In this document: piece after piece, positions 20,967-29,888 of the stretch | Layout of the letters: the number at the start of each line of letters is the position of its first letter | Position numbering within the stretch: position 1 is the stretch's first letter | Source: Hyphomicrobiales bacterium | GTDB taxonomy: Bacteria > Pseudomonadota > Alphaproteobacteria > Rhizobiales > Xanthobacteraceae | DNA length: 64,000 nt | Direction of reading: 5' to 3' | Assembly (NCBI GenBank): GCA_003169835.1 | Contig: PNAI01000020.1 | Coordinates: 163 to 64,162 of the forward strand | Made by a program: the position numbers and the translations under genes | The notes under the pieces: model-generated | Database searches by the model: none | Told to the model about the DNA's origin: nothing | What the model saw: the letters and a program-made list of their open reading frames with translations, nothing else

Positions 20967-22646
20967 ATGGCGAAGACAAAAACCAAAGGCGGCAAGAAGG
21001 ACGGCAATACGACCCCGCTCCGCATGACCACGGCGGAGGCGACGGTGGCCGCCCTGCTCGCGCACGGAATCGAAACCATCTACGCGCTGCCCGGCGTGCA
21101 CAACGACCACCTGTTCGACGCGCTCGCCAAGACCGGCGAGCGTATCCGCACGCTGCACACCCGCCACGAACAGGGCGCGGCCTATATGGCGCTGGGCGCG
21201 GCGCTCGCGACCGGCAAGCCGCAAACCTATGCCGTCGTGCCGGGCCCGGGCCTGCTCAATACGGGAGCCGCGCTGCTCACCGCGTTTGGCATGAACGCGC
21301 CGGTGCTGGCACTCATCGGCCAAATCCCGCAGGCCATGATCGGCCGCAGCTTGGGCCACCTGCATGAGATCCGCGATCAGTCCGGCATCATTTCCCGCCT
21401 GGTCGATTTCTCCGCACGTATTGCTGCACCAGCGGAGGCAGCGCCCCTGGTGGCAAAGGCGATCCAATCGATGTTCACCGGCCGCCCCGGACCGGCCGCG
21501 CTCGAATGCGCCATGGACGTGTGGGGCCGCAGCGGCGCCGTTTCACCGATATTGCCGCCAACCCCACCGCCCGAGCTGCCGGTGGACGATGACGCCGTGC
21601 TCGCCGCCGCGAAACTTCTTGGCGCTGCCAAAAATCCGCTCATCGTCTGCGGCGGCGGCGCTTTAGATTCATCCATCGAAGTGACGCGGCTCTCCGCCAT
21701 GCTACAGGCCCCCGTCCTGGCCTTCCGGCGCGGCCGCGGCGTGCTCGATGCGCGCGATCCCTTGAGCGTGACGCTCCCCCTCGGCCATGAATTGTGGCGC
21801 GAGGCCGACGTCGTGCTGGGCATCGGCACAAGGCTCATGATCCAGCAGACCGCCTGGGGCCTCGACGACGCACTTGCCGTCATCCGCATCGATGCCGATC
21901 CGCAGGAGCCCGAACGCTTCCGCCCGCCGGCGGTGGCGCTCATCGGCAACGCGAAACCCATCCTCAAGCGTCTATTGGCCGCGCTCCCAGCCCATAACCG
22001 CAAGCGCAAGTCGCTTAAAGCTGAAATGCAAGAGCGGCAGGTTAAGACTCGCACCCGACTCAACAAACTTGCCCCCCAGCTCGCCTTCCTGGAGGCGATC
22101 CGCGCCGAGCTTCCCGAGGACGGGATCTTTGTCGACGAGGTGACGCAGATCGGCTTTGTCGCCCGCCTCGCACTGCCGGTCTATAAACCGCGCACGTTCC
22201 TCTCGCCCGGCTACCAGGACAACCTCGGCTGGGGCTTTGCCACAGCGCTCGGCGCGCAGGATGCCCGGCGCGACGTGCCGGTGCTGGCTATTTCCGGCGA
22301 CGGCGGCTTTCTCTACACCGCCAACGAGCTTGCGACCGCGATCCGCCATCGCATTCCACTGGTGACGGTTGTGTTTGCCGACGGCGCCTTCGGCAACGTG
22401 CGCCGCATCCAGCAGGAGCGTTACGGCAACCGTCTGATCGCCAGTGATCTCACCAACCCCGATTTCGTGCGCTTCGCCGAAAGCTTCGGCGCCGCAGCCG
22501 AGCGCGTGCGCAAGCCCGATGAGCTGCGCGCAGCGCTTAAGCGCGCGTTCAAGCGCCGTGATGGGCCGAGTCTGATCGAGGTCCCGGTGGGTACCTTTCC
22601 CTCCCCTTGGGAATTCATCCATATGCCGCGCTTACGGGGCCGCTGA
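20967..22646 (+). CDS. TPP-dependent enzyme, acetolactate-synthase-like
   Basis: This 559-residue protein has the three domains of the acetolactate synthase/benzoylformate decarboxylase superfamily. Glu68 (RHEQGAAYMALG) is the glutamate that activates the TPP aminopyrimidine. The pyrophosphate motif begins GDGGFLYTANEL and ends ADGAFGN about 30 residues later. The start at 20967 follows CGGAGA. A lysine-rich tail (MAKTKTKGGKK) precedes the domain. There is no adjacent small subunit and no ilvC, so it is unlikely to be the main ilvB. Related proteins include 5-guanidino-2-oxopentanoate decarboxylase and sulfoacetaldehyde acetyltransferase. The substrate is unknown. It diverges from aspS. Confidence 0.85.
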   Translation: MAKTKTKGGKKDGNTTPLRMTTAEATVAALLAHGIETIYALPGVHNDHLFDALAKTGERIRTLHTRHEQGAAYMALGAALATGKPQTYAVVPGPGLLNTGAALLTAFGMNAPVLALIGQIPQAMIGRSLGHLHEIRDQSGIISRLVDFSARIAAPAEAAPLVAKAIQSMFTGRPGPAALECAMDVWGRSGAVSPILPPTPPPELPVDDDAVLAAAKLLGAAKNPLIVCGGGALDSSIEVTRLSAMLQAPVLAFRRGRGVLDARDPLSVTLPLGHELWREADVVLGIGTRLMIQQTAWGLDDALAVIRIDADPQEPERFRPPAVALIGNAKPILKRLLAALPAHNRKRKSLKAEMQERQVKTRTRLNKLAPQLAFLEAIRAELPEDGIFVDEVTQIGFVARLALPVYKPRTFLSPGYQDNLGWGFATALGAQDARRDVPVLAISGDGGFLYTANELATAIRHRIPLVTVVFADGAFGNVRRIQQERYGNRLIASDLTNPDFVRFAESFGAAAERVRKPDELRAALKRAFKRRDGPSLIEVPVGTFPSPWEFIHMPRLRGR

Positions 22647-22696
22647 TCGCCCATTGGCGCGGCGACAAACCGCCCCAACTGCGCTAAACAGACGGC

Positions 22697-23857
22697 ATGG
22701 AACTGATTACGACGACAAGCGAACTCACAGAAGTTTGCACCCGCCTCAAGCGCCACCCCTTCGTCACCGTCGACACCGAATTCCTGCGCGAGACCACCTA
22801 TTACCCGATCCTGTGCGTGGCCCAGATGGCGAGCCCGGACGAGGCCGTCGTGGTCGATGCCATGGCGTCCGGCATCGACCTCGCCCCGTTCTTCGAGTTG
22901 ATGGCGGACGAAAAGGTCCTGAAGGTCTTTCACGCGGCCCGCCAGGACATCGAAATTGTGTGGCACCGCGCCAAAATGGTGCCGCATCCGATCTTCGATA
23001 CGCAGGTTGCTGCCATGGTTCTGGGATACGGCGACTCGATCTCCTACGACCAGCTCGTGCAGCGCATCACCGGCGACCTGCTCGACAAGTCGCACCGTTT
23101 CACCGATTGGGCGCGCCGGCCGCTGTCGGAAGCGCAGGTCACCTATGCCGTCTCCGACGTGACGCACCTGCGCGACGTCTATCACGCGCTGTCTGCCGAT
23201 CTCGATCGCCGCGGCCGCGCCGATTGGCTGGGCGATGAAATGGCGGTGCTCACCTCGCCCGAGACCTACCGCGCCGAGCCCGAGCGCGCCTGGATGCGTT
23301 TGCGGACCCGCGTGCGCAAGCCCAAGGAGCTCGGCGTGCTCATTGAAGTGGCGGCTTGGCGCGAGCGCGAGGCGCAGGAGCGCGACGTCCCGCGCGGCCG
23401 CATCCTCAAGGACGACGCGATCGGCGACATCGTGGTGCAGGTGCCGACCACGCCCGAGCGCCTCGCTTCGCTGCGTTCATTGCCCAAGGGCTTTGAACGC
23501 TCCAAATTGGGCGAAGGCATCATCGACGCGGTCAAGCGCGGGCTGGCGCGCGACCCCAAAACGCTGCCGCGTATGGAGCGCGCAAAAGCGGCTCCCAACG
23601 GCGCCGCCACCGTCGAACTCATGAAGGTGCTGCTGCGCATGACGGCGGAACGGCACGGCGTCGCCGCCAAGATCATCGCCACCGTCGACGATCTGGAATC
23701 CATCGCCGCCGACGATGACGCCGAAGTGCCCGCGCTATCCGGCTGGCGGCGCGAATTGTTCGGCGAGAAGGCGCTCGCGCTCAAAGCCGGCCGGCTTGTG
23801 CTGGCCATCGAGCGCGGTCAGGTGGTGGCGGCCGAGCGCGGCGAGCCGTCATCCTAA
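22697..23857 (+). CDS. rnd: Ribonuclease D
   Basis: This 386-residue 3'-5' exoribonuclease trims tRNA precursors. DEDDy residues are visible: Asp26 and Glu28 (VDTEFL), Asp83 ([10 protein letters not shown]), Tyr149 and Asp153 (YAVSDVTHL). HRDC-type domains follow. The length is usual for the family. It begins 50 bases after the TPP enzyme and probably shares its transcript. Confidence 0.95.
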   Translation: MELITTTSELTEVCTRLKRHPFVTVDTEFLRETTYYPILCVAQMASPDEAVVVDAMASGIDLAPFFELMADEKVLKVFHAARQDIEIVWHRAKMVPHPIFDTQVAAMVLGYGDSISYDQLVQRITGDLLDKSHRFTDWARRPLSEAQVTYAVSDVTHLRDVYHALSADLDRRGRADWLGDEMAVLTSPETYRAEPERAWMRLRTRVRKPKELGVLIEVAAWREREAQERDVPRGRILKDDAIGDIVVQVPTTPERLASLRSLPKGFERSKLGEGIIDAVKRGLARDPKTLPRMERAKAAPNGAATVELMKVLLRMTAERHGVAAKIIATVDDLESIAADDDAEVPALSGWRRELFGEKALALKAGRLVLAIERGQVVAAERGEPSS

Positions 23858-23964
23858 GTGGCCACGTAACAGCCTACCGTGAGCTCTTTAAAAACTCACT
23901 GATGTGCTAATATGACCAATGATTGCTATGGGCTTTGGCCCGCATGGTTAGCAGCGGAGAGCAC

Positions 23965-24201
23965 ATGTCTAAACCGATGATCTTCACGGTTTCTGCGATC
24001 TGGGACGAGGATGCGTCAGTTTGGAGCGGCCACTGCGACGATATCCCCGCCGCCGCGGACGCAGCGACGCTCGATGAACTGATGGCGAAGATATCTGCGA
24101 TGGCGCTCGATCTTTTGCCGGACAATCATCCCGGCGTCGATCCTTCGTCGGTATTCGTGCAGATCACCGCATTGCGCGAAGCCGAACCGGCCATCACCTG
24201 A
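23965..24201 (+). CDS. hicB: HicB-like antitoxin (DUF1902)
   Basis: This 78-residue protein begins FTVSAIWDEDASVWSGHCDDIP and continues DAATLDELMAKISAMALDLLPDN, the DUF1902/HicB partial RNase H fold that binds HicA toxins. It lacks an obvious DNA-binding tail. The ATG at 23965 follows CGGAGAGC; upstream in-frame codons have no such site. The stop is directly followed by the toxin ATG. It should neutralise the partner toxin and may autoregulate the pair, but the toxin gene is frameshifted. Confidence 0.8.
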   Translation: MSKPMIFTVSAIWDEDASVWSGHCDDIPAAADAATLDELMAKISAMALDLLPDNHPGVDPSSVFVQITALREAEPAIT

Positions 24202-24398
24202 ATGGCCCCGCAATTCGATCGCGCGTTGCGCGACCTTCTGCGCACGGCCGGTTGCCCTTGGTCCGGCAAGGCAAAGGCAGCCACGAAATTTGGCACAGCC
24301 CGATCACCGAGCGCAATTTTGCAGTGCCTGTCGGTATCCCGAGCCGCCATACCGCAAATGCCATCTTGCGTCAGGCCGGTCTGCCCAAGGCGTTTTGA
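24202..24398 (+). pseudogene. hicA: HicA-like mRNA interferase toxin, frameshifted
   Basis: The first 18 codons (MAPQFDRALRDLLRTAGC) match the HicA start. After the CCC at 24255-24257 the original frame loses similarity, and the next frame reads LVRQGKGSHEIWHSPITE and continues to a TGA at 24396-24398 (ending RQAGLPKAF). That is the HicA double-stranded RNA-binding fold with the catalytic His in GSHEIW. Adding one base restores a 65-residue protein. The gene abuts hicB without a gap. Either the toxin is dead or the base is missing from the assembly. The unshifted frame runs on to 24441 as a likely junk tail. Confidence 0.8.
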
Positions 24399-24454
24399 AC
24401 CGAAGCACCGAAGCTATGAGAGCATTGTAATAGCAAATTAGGGCGCGGCAGGGA

Positions 24455-24934
24455 CTATTTCTCCCGCTGCCACACCACGATCACCCGCACGACCTTGCCG
24501 CCCACATTCGGGTGCGGCATCGGCGGGCTCTCGATGAACAGCTTGTCGCCCTCGAAGCGCACGAAGCGCACCTGCTCGCCGCCGACCCAGGCCTCGTTCC
24601 AGGCGATCTCGACCTTGGTCGTGACCTTATTGCCTTCGACCTTGTAGTGGCCGGAGTACGAGATCATCGTCCGCAGCGCCTGCGCGCGCTCCTCGTCGGT
24701 TTTCGGCACCGGCCGATTGTCTGCGGTCACCAATGCCAGCCAGCGCCCATCACGGGTCGCGATCTGCGAGCCGCGCGGATGATTACCGAGCACCGGAGTG
24801 AGCGCCTTGGTCTCCTGGTCCTCGTACATCACCGAGACAAGCTTCCAGGTGCCGATGATCTGCTCTTTTTCGTCGGCTCGCGCGGGCGCGGCGAGCGAAG
24901 CAAGCAGCAAGCTGGCGAATAAAATAACGCGCAT
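24455..24934 (-). CDS. Exported lipocalin-like domain protein
   Basis: This 159-residue protein has a signal peptide (MRVILFASLLLASLAAPARA) and then a lipocalin-like barrel. IIGTWKLVSVMYED at the start of the mature part, HPRGSQIATRDGRWLALV and SYSGHYKVEGNKVTTKVEI are the lipocalin-5 pattern. It is predicted periplasmic. Ligand and role are unknown. It lies 13 bases downstream of hda on the same strand and is probably cotranscribed. Confidence 0.85.
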   Translation of the reverse strand: MRVILFASLLLASLAAPARADEKEQIIGTWKLVSVMYEDQETKALTPVLGNHPRGSQIATRDGRWLALVTADNRPVPKTDEERAQALRTMISYSGHYKVEGNKVTTKVEIAWNEAWVGGEQVRFVRFEGDKLFIESPPMPHPNVGGKVVRVIVVWQREK

Positions 24935-24947
24935 GTAAACCTCCCGA

Positions 24948-25634
24948 TTATCTGGACGCGGCTGCAGGCCCGCGGAATAGTTCGACGGCCAGCGCCCGCG
25001 TCACCGGCCGCTTGAGCCGCAATGCCTCGCGGTCGAGCCGTTCGACGGCCGTACGTGCACCGGCAAATGAGCGTTCGATGCGGGTGACAAGATAAGCGAC
25101 CAGGCTCTCCTCGACCGCCAATTGCCGGTCGGCGAACAGTTTGACGATGACGGCACGCAGCAGCGCGTCGTCCGGCGCAGCGAGATTGACGGCAGGCAAC
25201 GAGCGCACCCGCGAGGCAAGATCGTTGAGCTCGATTGCAGTTGCCGCAGGCGCCTGCCGCGCCGTGATCAGCAGCCAAGCCGTCTCCTCGCGCACCAGAT
25301 TGAGCAGATGGAACAGCGCGCGTTCGTCGAACTTGCCGGCGGTAAGATCCTCAACCACCAACGCACCGGTTGCGAGCATCCCCGGCAAGCTGACGTTGTC
25401 GAGCGCGCGCGCCGACACCAGCCGCGCGCCGGCCGTCTGCGCCCAGATCGCCGCCAGATGGCTCTTGCCCGCGCCTTCCGGACCGACCAGCAGGAGTGCG
25501 CGGTCCGGCCAGTCGGGCCACCGCTCGATCAAATTGAATGCCTGCGCATTCGAGGGGCCGGTGAGAAAATCCTCGTGCGCGAAACTCTCGGAGTGATCGA
25601 GCGCAAGGGCCAGCTGACGCGGGCTCGTACTCAT
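24948..25634 (-). CDS. hdaA: DnaA-related regulatory ATPase Hda
   Basis: This 228-residue protein is a DnaA-like AAA+ module without a DNA-binding domain. It has Walker A GPEGAGKSH (residues 51-59), a Walker B-like ALVVEDL and a C-terminal arginine-rich lid (RIERSFAGARTAVERLDREAL). Hda proteins stimulate hydrolysis of DnaA-bound ATP with the DNA clamp and so limit re-initiation; the N-terminal QLALAL matches the clamp-binding motif. Its place beside the AI-2E transporter and purM is conserved in Alphaproteobacteria. Confidence 0.9.
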   Translation of the reverse strand: MSTSPRQLALALDHSESFAHEDFLTGPSNAQAFNLIERWPDWPDRALLLVGPEGAGKSHLAAIWAQTAGARLVSARALDNVSLPGMLATGALVVEDLTAGKFDERALFHLLNLVREETAWLLITARQAPAATAIELNDLASRVRSLPAVNLAAPDDALLRAVIVKLFADRQLAVEESLVAYLVTRIERSFAGARTAVERLDREALRLKRPVTRALAVELFRGPAAASR

Positions 25635-25672
25635 TTTACGAACTCACTCATGTTACGAGCTTACTCATGGCG

Positions 25673-26746
25673 TCAACTCGTTTCCCCGCCCTGATCCTGA
25701 TAGAGCGGACTCGCACGATACTGCCGCAGCGCGAAGCGAACCAGCACACCGATCGCCGCCGCAAGCGGCACCGCTACAAGCAGGCCGACAAAGCCGAACA
25801 GATAGCCGAACGCGAACAAGGCAAACATCAACCAGACCGGATGCAGCCCGACGCGCTTGCCTACGAGCTTAGGCGCGAGCACATAGCCTTCCAGCAATTG
25901 CCCCACCAGAAAGATCACCAAAATCGCGATGATAGGCGTCCAGTTAGGCCAGAACTGGGCAACGGCAACGCCGAGCGACACGACAAGTCCGGTGAGCGAG
26001 CCGACATAGGGAATGAAACTCAAGAGTCCCGCCATGAAGCCAATCAGGAATCCGAAATTGAGCCCGGTCAGCGCCAAAGCGACGGCGTAAAACACCCCCA
26101 GGATCAAACAGATACTGGTCTGCCCGCGCACGAAGCCCGCGATCGCGGCGTCGATTTCGCGCGCAAGGCCCCGCACGGTCTTGCGCTGCCGCCGCGGAAT
26201 CCAGCCGTCCATCGTCGCAATCATGCGATCCCAGTCGCACAGCATGTAGAAGGCCACCACCGGCGTCACCACCATCAGCGAAAGGATGGAGATCAGCGCC
26301 TGTCCGCCCGACCAAAGCGAGCGCAAAAACGCCGCGAGCCACCCCGCCCCTTGCGTCATCAGATCGCCAACCGACTTGCTCGCGTCCGGCAATCGCTCGC
26401 CCAGGATTTTGGTCAGCCATTCATGGCCCGAATCCGCGATGAGAGATTGCAGCCGCGTCACGTAGCTCGGCAATCTGTCGATGAACGCGGAAAGCTGGCC
26501 CGCCAGCACCGGCACGAGCAGCAGCAAGAGAACGATCAGCGCTGCAAGCACGAGCACGATGATGACCAGCCCCGCCACGGCACGGTGAACGCCAAGACGC
26601 TCGAGCCGGCGCGCCAGAGGATTGAGCAGATACGCGAGCGCAATGCCGGCGACGAACGGCAACATGACCGGACTGAGCAGCCACAGCGCTGCGATCAGCA
26701 CGGCCAGCGCCGCGATCCAGAATGCAATTTGCCGCTCGATCGTCAT
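25673..26746 (-). CDS. AI-2E/PerM family transporter
   Basis: This 357-residue integral membrane protein has about seven to eight hydrophobic segments. The family pattern includes AYLLNPLARRLERLGVHRAVA near residues 39-59, an amphipathic middle region (about 90-145) and GFMAGLLSFIPYVGSLTGLVV near 240. Members are proposed exporters of small molecules or Na+/H+ antiporters; the real substrate is unknown. It lies immediately before hda on the same strand, a conserved pairing. Confidence 0.9.
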   Translation of the reverse strand: MTIERQIAFWIAALAVLIAALWLLSPVMLPFVAGIALAYLLNPLARRLERLGVHRAVAGLVIIVLVLAALIVLLLLLVPVLAGQLSAFIDRLPSYVTRLQSLIADSGHEWLTKILGERLPDASKSVGDLMTQGAGWLAAFLRSLWSGGQALISILSLMVVTPVVAFYMLCDWDRMIATMDGWIPRRQRKTVRGLAREIDAAIAGFVRGQTSICLILGVFYAVALALTGLNFGFLIGFMAGLLSFIPYVGSLTGLVVSLGVAVAQFWPNWTPIIAILVIFLVGQLLEGYVLAPKLVGKRVGLHPVWLMFALFAFGYLFGFVGLLVAVPLAAAIGVLVRFALRQYRASPLYQDQGGETS

Positions 26747-26788
26747 GGGGATGACCGCCTCAACATTGCCGAGGCACCTATCGTGAGC

Positions 26789-27400
26789 TCAATGGCCGGC
26801 TTCCGCCTCATTCATGTGACGCACCCATTCGGCGACATAGAAACCGACCGAAAGCAAGGTCAAGACGGCGACCAGCGCCATTACCAGCGTCAGCAACCAG
26901 CCGGTATCCAAGGCAAATCCGAACGAGGCCAGCACCAGACCGGCATAGATGATCTGCACCGCAGTATTGAGCTTGGAAACCATCAGCGGCTTGACGGTAA
27001 CCGGCTTGTCCACCAGCCACGACAGCAATATGGCGCCCACGATCATGATGTCGCGCGAGACCACCAGGATCACGATCCAGCGCGGGATGTTTCCGGCAAA
27101 GCCGAGCGTCAGATAGATCGAGACGATCAACACCTTGTCGGCGAGCGGATCGAGATAGGCGCCAAGCTCGGTGGTCATGCCGAAGCGCTTGGCCAGAAAG
27201 CCATCGACCGCATCGCTGATCGCCGCCACCAAGAATAGCAGGAACGCAAAGCGCATCTCGCCCGACGCGATCGCCCACACGACGACCGGCACCAGCAATA
27301 TGCGCCCCAGCGTAATTAAATTTGGAATACTCAAACCGCCGCCCCGACCGCCGCTTCCCTCGCCGTCGCGCAAGTTGCTATAGCACCCGGCGCGCCGCAC
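26789..27400 (-). CDS. CDP-alcohol phosphatidyltransferase (PgsA-like)
   Basis: This membrane enzyme of phospholipid synthesis shows the family signature spread over [20 protein letters not shown] and YLDPLADK, which supplies the metal-binding aspartates. Four or more hydrophobic helices are visible. The conserved part begins [16 protein letters not shown]; a TTG at 27334 would start there (181 residues), while the ATG at 27400 adds 22 Gly/Arg-rich residues of doubtful reality. It may be phosphatidylglycerophosphate synthase or a relative. It lies 42 bases ahead of the transporter gene and diverges from purM. Confidence 0.85.
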   Translation of the reverse strand: MRRAGCYSNLRDGEGSGGRGGGLSIPNLITLGRILLVPVVVWAIASGEMRFAFLLFLVAAISDAVDGFLAKRFGMTTELGAYLDPLADKVLIVSIYLTLGFAGNIPRWIVILVVSRDIMIVGAILLSWLVDKPVTVKPLMVSKLNTAVQIIYAGLVLASFGFALDTGWLLTLVMALVAVLTLLSVGFYVAEWVRHMNEAEAGH

Positions 27401-27474
27401 GATCCAACCGCACTATAGCGAACCATTGCGCGCAGAGCGATTCCCGCCTACTACCCCCGCATCAGGAAAAGACC

Positions 27475-28533
27475 ATGAAAGACAAAGGCCTTACCTATGC
27501 CTCGTCCGGCGTCGACATCGACGCCGGCAACCGCATGGTGGAGCTGATCAAGCCGCTGGTGCGCGCCACCGCGCGGCCGGGCGCCAATGCCGAAATCGGC
27601 GGATTTGGCGGCCTCTTCGATCTCAAGCGGGCGGGCTTCACCGATCCGGTTCTGGTCGCCGGCACCGATGGCGTCGGCACCAAGGTCAAGATCGCGATCG
27701 AGACCGGACGGCACAACACCATCGGCATCGACCTTGTCGCCATGTCGGTCAACGACCTCGTGGTGCAGGGCGCCGAACCGCTGTTCTTCCTCGACTACTT
27801 CGCCTGCGGAAAGCTCAAGCCCGAAATCGGCACGGCCGTCGTGTCGGGAATCGCCGCAGGCTGCAAGCAGGCCGGTTGCGCGCTCATCGGCGGCGAGACC
27901 GCCGAAATGCCGGGCATCTACAAAGACGAAGACTACGACCTCGCGGGTTTCGCCGTCGGCGCGGCCGAGCGCACCCAATTGTTGCCGCGCGATGTCCGCG
28001 CAGGCGACATCGTTCTTGGCATCGCTTCATCAGGTGCACATTCCAACGGCTTTTCGCTCGTGCGCGCAGTGGCCGCCAAAGCCAAACTCAAATGGGACGC
28101 GCCTGCCCCGTTCGATCGCGCGCGCACGCTGGGTGAAGCCGCGCTCACGCCGACGCGCATCTATGTGAAATCCTGCTTGGCGGCGATCCGCGAAACCGGC
28201 GCGGTCAAGGCGCTCGCCCACATCACCGGCGGCGGCTTCCCCGACAACATCCCGCGCGTGTTGCCGAAGGGCCTCGGCGTGCGCATCGATCTCAAGCGCG
28301 TACCGGTGCTGCCGGTCTTCAAATGGCTCGCCCAGGCCGGCAACATCGCCGAGCAAGAAATGTTGCGGACATTTAACTGCGGCGTCGGCATGATCGTTGT
28401 CGTTGAAGCAAGTAAAGCCGATGCGGTTTCGGCAACGCTCACGCACGCAGGCGAAAGCGTGACGCGCCTCGGCGAAGTGATCGCCGACGATAAACGCAAT
28501 GTTGCTTATGACAACAATCTCGATCTGAAGTGA
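27475..28533 (+). CDS. purM: Phosphoribosylformylglycinamidine cyclo-ligase
   Basis: This 352-residue AIR synthetase closes the imidazole ring in de novo purine synthesis. Motifs are [54 protein letters not shown] and [16 protein letters not shown]. The ATG at 27475 has CAGGAAAA before it; earlier in-frame codons are not conserved. Its stop overlaps the start region of purN. Confidence 0.97.
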   Translation: MKDKGLTYASSGVDIDAGNRMVELIKPLVRATARPGANAEIGGFGGLFDLKRAGFTDPVLVAGTDGVGTKVKIAIETGRHNTIGIDLVAMSVNDLVVQGAEPLFFLDYFACGKLKPEIGTAVVSGIAAGCKQAGCALIGGETAEMPGIYKDEDYDLAGFAVGAAERTQLLPRDVRAGDIVLGIASSGAHSNGFSLVRAVAAKAKLKWDAPAPFDRARTLGEAALTPTRIYVKSCLAAIRETGAVKALAHITGGGFPDNIPRVLPKGLGVRIDLKRVPVLPVFKWLAQAGNIAEQEMLRTFNCGVGMIVVVEASKADAVSATLTHAGESVTRLGEVIADDKRNVAYDNNLDLK

Positions 28534-28538
28534 CACGC

Positions 28539-29207
28539 ATGGCAAAGAAAGGCGCAAGGAAGCGCGTCGCCATCCTCATCTCCGGCCGCGGCTCCAACAT
28601 GGGGGCACTCATCAAGGCCGCAAAATTAAAAAACTATCCGGCGCAAATCGTGCTCGTCATTTCAAACGAACCCAACGCCGAGGGACTAAAGCGCGCCCGC
28701 AAGGCCGGCGTGCCAACGGCGATTGTCGACCACCGGCCGCACGGCAAAAATCGCGAAGCTTTCGAGCGCGCGCTCGACACCGAACTTGCGCGCCACAAAA
28801 TCGAGCTCATTTGCCTCGCGGGTTTCATGCGGCTGCTCACGCCATGGTTCGTCGGCCGCTGGAACGGCAGCATGCTCAACATCCACCCGGCTTTGCTGCC
28901 GGCCTTCAAGGGCCTCGACACCCATGCCCGCGCGCTCGCCGCCGGCGTGAAAATCCATGGCGCAACGGTACATTTTGTGGTGCCGGAAATGGATTCCGGG
29001 CCGATCATCGCGCAGGCGGCTTTGGGCGTAGCCAGCAACGACACCCCCGTCTCGCTTGCCGCTCGCGTGATCAAACTCGAGCACCGCATCTACGCGCTAG
29101 CATTGAAGTTGGTAGTGCAAGGCCGCGTTCGGATTGTCGGCGGCCGCTGCATGATCGGCAAATCGGCACCGGTGAAGAGCGCACTCGTCGTACCGAAAGA
29201 TCGCTGA
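28539..29207 (+). CDS. purN: Phosphoribosylglycinamide formyltransferase
   Basis: This 222-residue GAR transformylase uses 10-formyl-THF. Motifs are ILISGRGSNMGALI for phosphate binding, ICLAGFMRLL, the catalytic Asn and His in LNIHPALLPAF, and VHFVVPEMDSGPIIAQ with the catalytic Asp. A GTG at 28530 overlapping the purM stop could also serve as start, adding three residues. It forms an operon with purM. Confidence 0.96.
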   Translation: MAKKGARKRVAILISGRGSNMGALIKAAKLKNYPAQIVLVISNEPNAEGLKRARKAGVPTAIVDHRPHGKNREAFERALDTELARHKIELICLAGFMRLLTPWFVGRWNGSMLNIHPALLPAFKGLDTHARALAAGVKIHGATVHFVVPEMDSGPIIAQAALGVASNDTPVSLAARVIKLEHRIYALALKLVVQGRVRIVGGRCMIGKSAPVKSALVVPKDR

Positions 29208-29296
29208 CGAATCCCCAAATGAACCCCCCCAGCGGTTTGCCGGAGGCTACGGAAAACACCCGTTGAGTCCGAGCTAGGCTCGGTCGCGATCCAACG

Positions 29297-29500
29297 TCAT
29301 GAGACTTTGAGATTCTCAGCGGACGTCTTGCCGCGGTTTGTCACCAACTCGTACTCGACTGTCTGGCCTTCATTAAGGTTGCTGAGGCCCGCACGCTCGA
29401 CGGCAGAAATGTGCACGAACACATCGCGGTCGCCAGTCGCCGGCTTGATGAACCCGTAACCCTTGGTCGGATTAAACCATTTGACGGTGCCTTTTTGCAT
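29297..29500 (-). CDS. Cold-shock domain protein
   Basis: This 67-residue CspA-type OB-fold protein has RNP1 (KGYGFI) and RNP2 (VFVHIS), so it binds single-stranded nucleic acid. The start follows AGGAG. It is monocistronic, converges on purN and is followed upstream by a long untranslated region of the kind seen in cold-shock genes, although no thermosensor fold was recognised. Confidence 0.95.
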   Translation of the reverse strand: MQKGTVKWFNPTKGYGFIKPATGDRDVFVHISAVERAGLSNLNEGQTVEYELVTNRGKTSAENLKVS

Positions 29501-29888
29501 CGTCGTCTCCTAATCCTAGTCGAGAGGAAAGTTGACGAGGTTGGTGCTCGCTGCACGCCGCGCCACAACCCGGCTTTTGGGGGAAGGTCCGAGACGATCG
29601 TCAGGAGACGCGCAGCGGGCCAAAGGGGCCAAAATCAGATTGCACCAAAGAAATGATAAGAAAATTACGGCCAGAGCATGGCCACAGCCGTTGTCTCGGC
29701 GCGCGCAATCTTCCGCCTATCGTAGCAAACAATTTCTGCTTGGAACCGATCGACACAACAGGCGAGACCATTGATGCATCGGCGAAATTTTGAACAGACA
29801 TATTGCAATTTTTGGTGCTCATTTTCGCGGCACTAATAAATGGTTCACCATTTACGCCGACCGGCACCACCGACAAATCGCCATCGCA
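29501..29888. other. Intergenic region upstream of the cold-shock gene
   Basis: This 388-base stretch lies between the cold-shock gene start and the end of the molybdopterin oxidoreductase gene. It presumably holds the cold-shock promoter and 5' leader. I see no gene, strong palindrome or terminator. Confidence 0.55.

Noticed and set aside
25667..27238. Long plus-strand frame of 523 codons, Gln/His/Arg-rich
   Set aside because: Antisense shadow of the AI-2E transporter and phosphatidyltransferase genes; low-complexity composition.
29269..29283. Terminator between purN and the cold-shock gene
   Set aside because: A 6-bp hairpin exists but no T-run follows on either strand.
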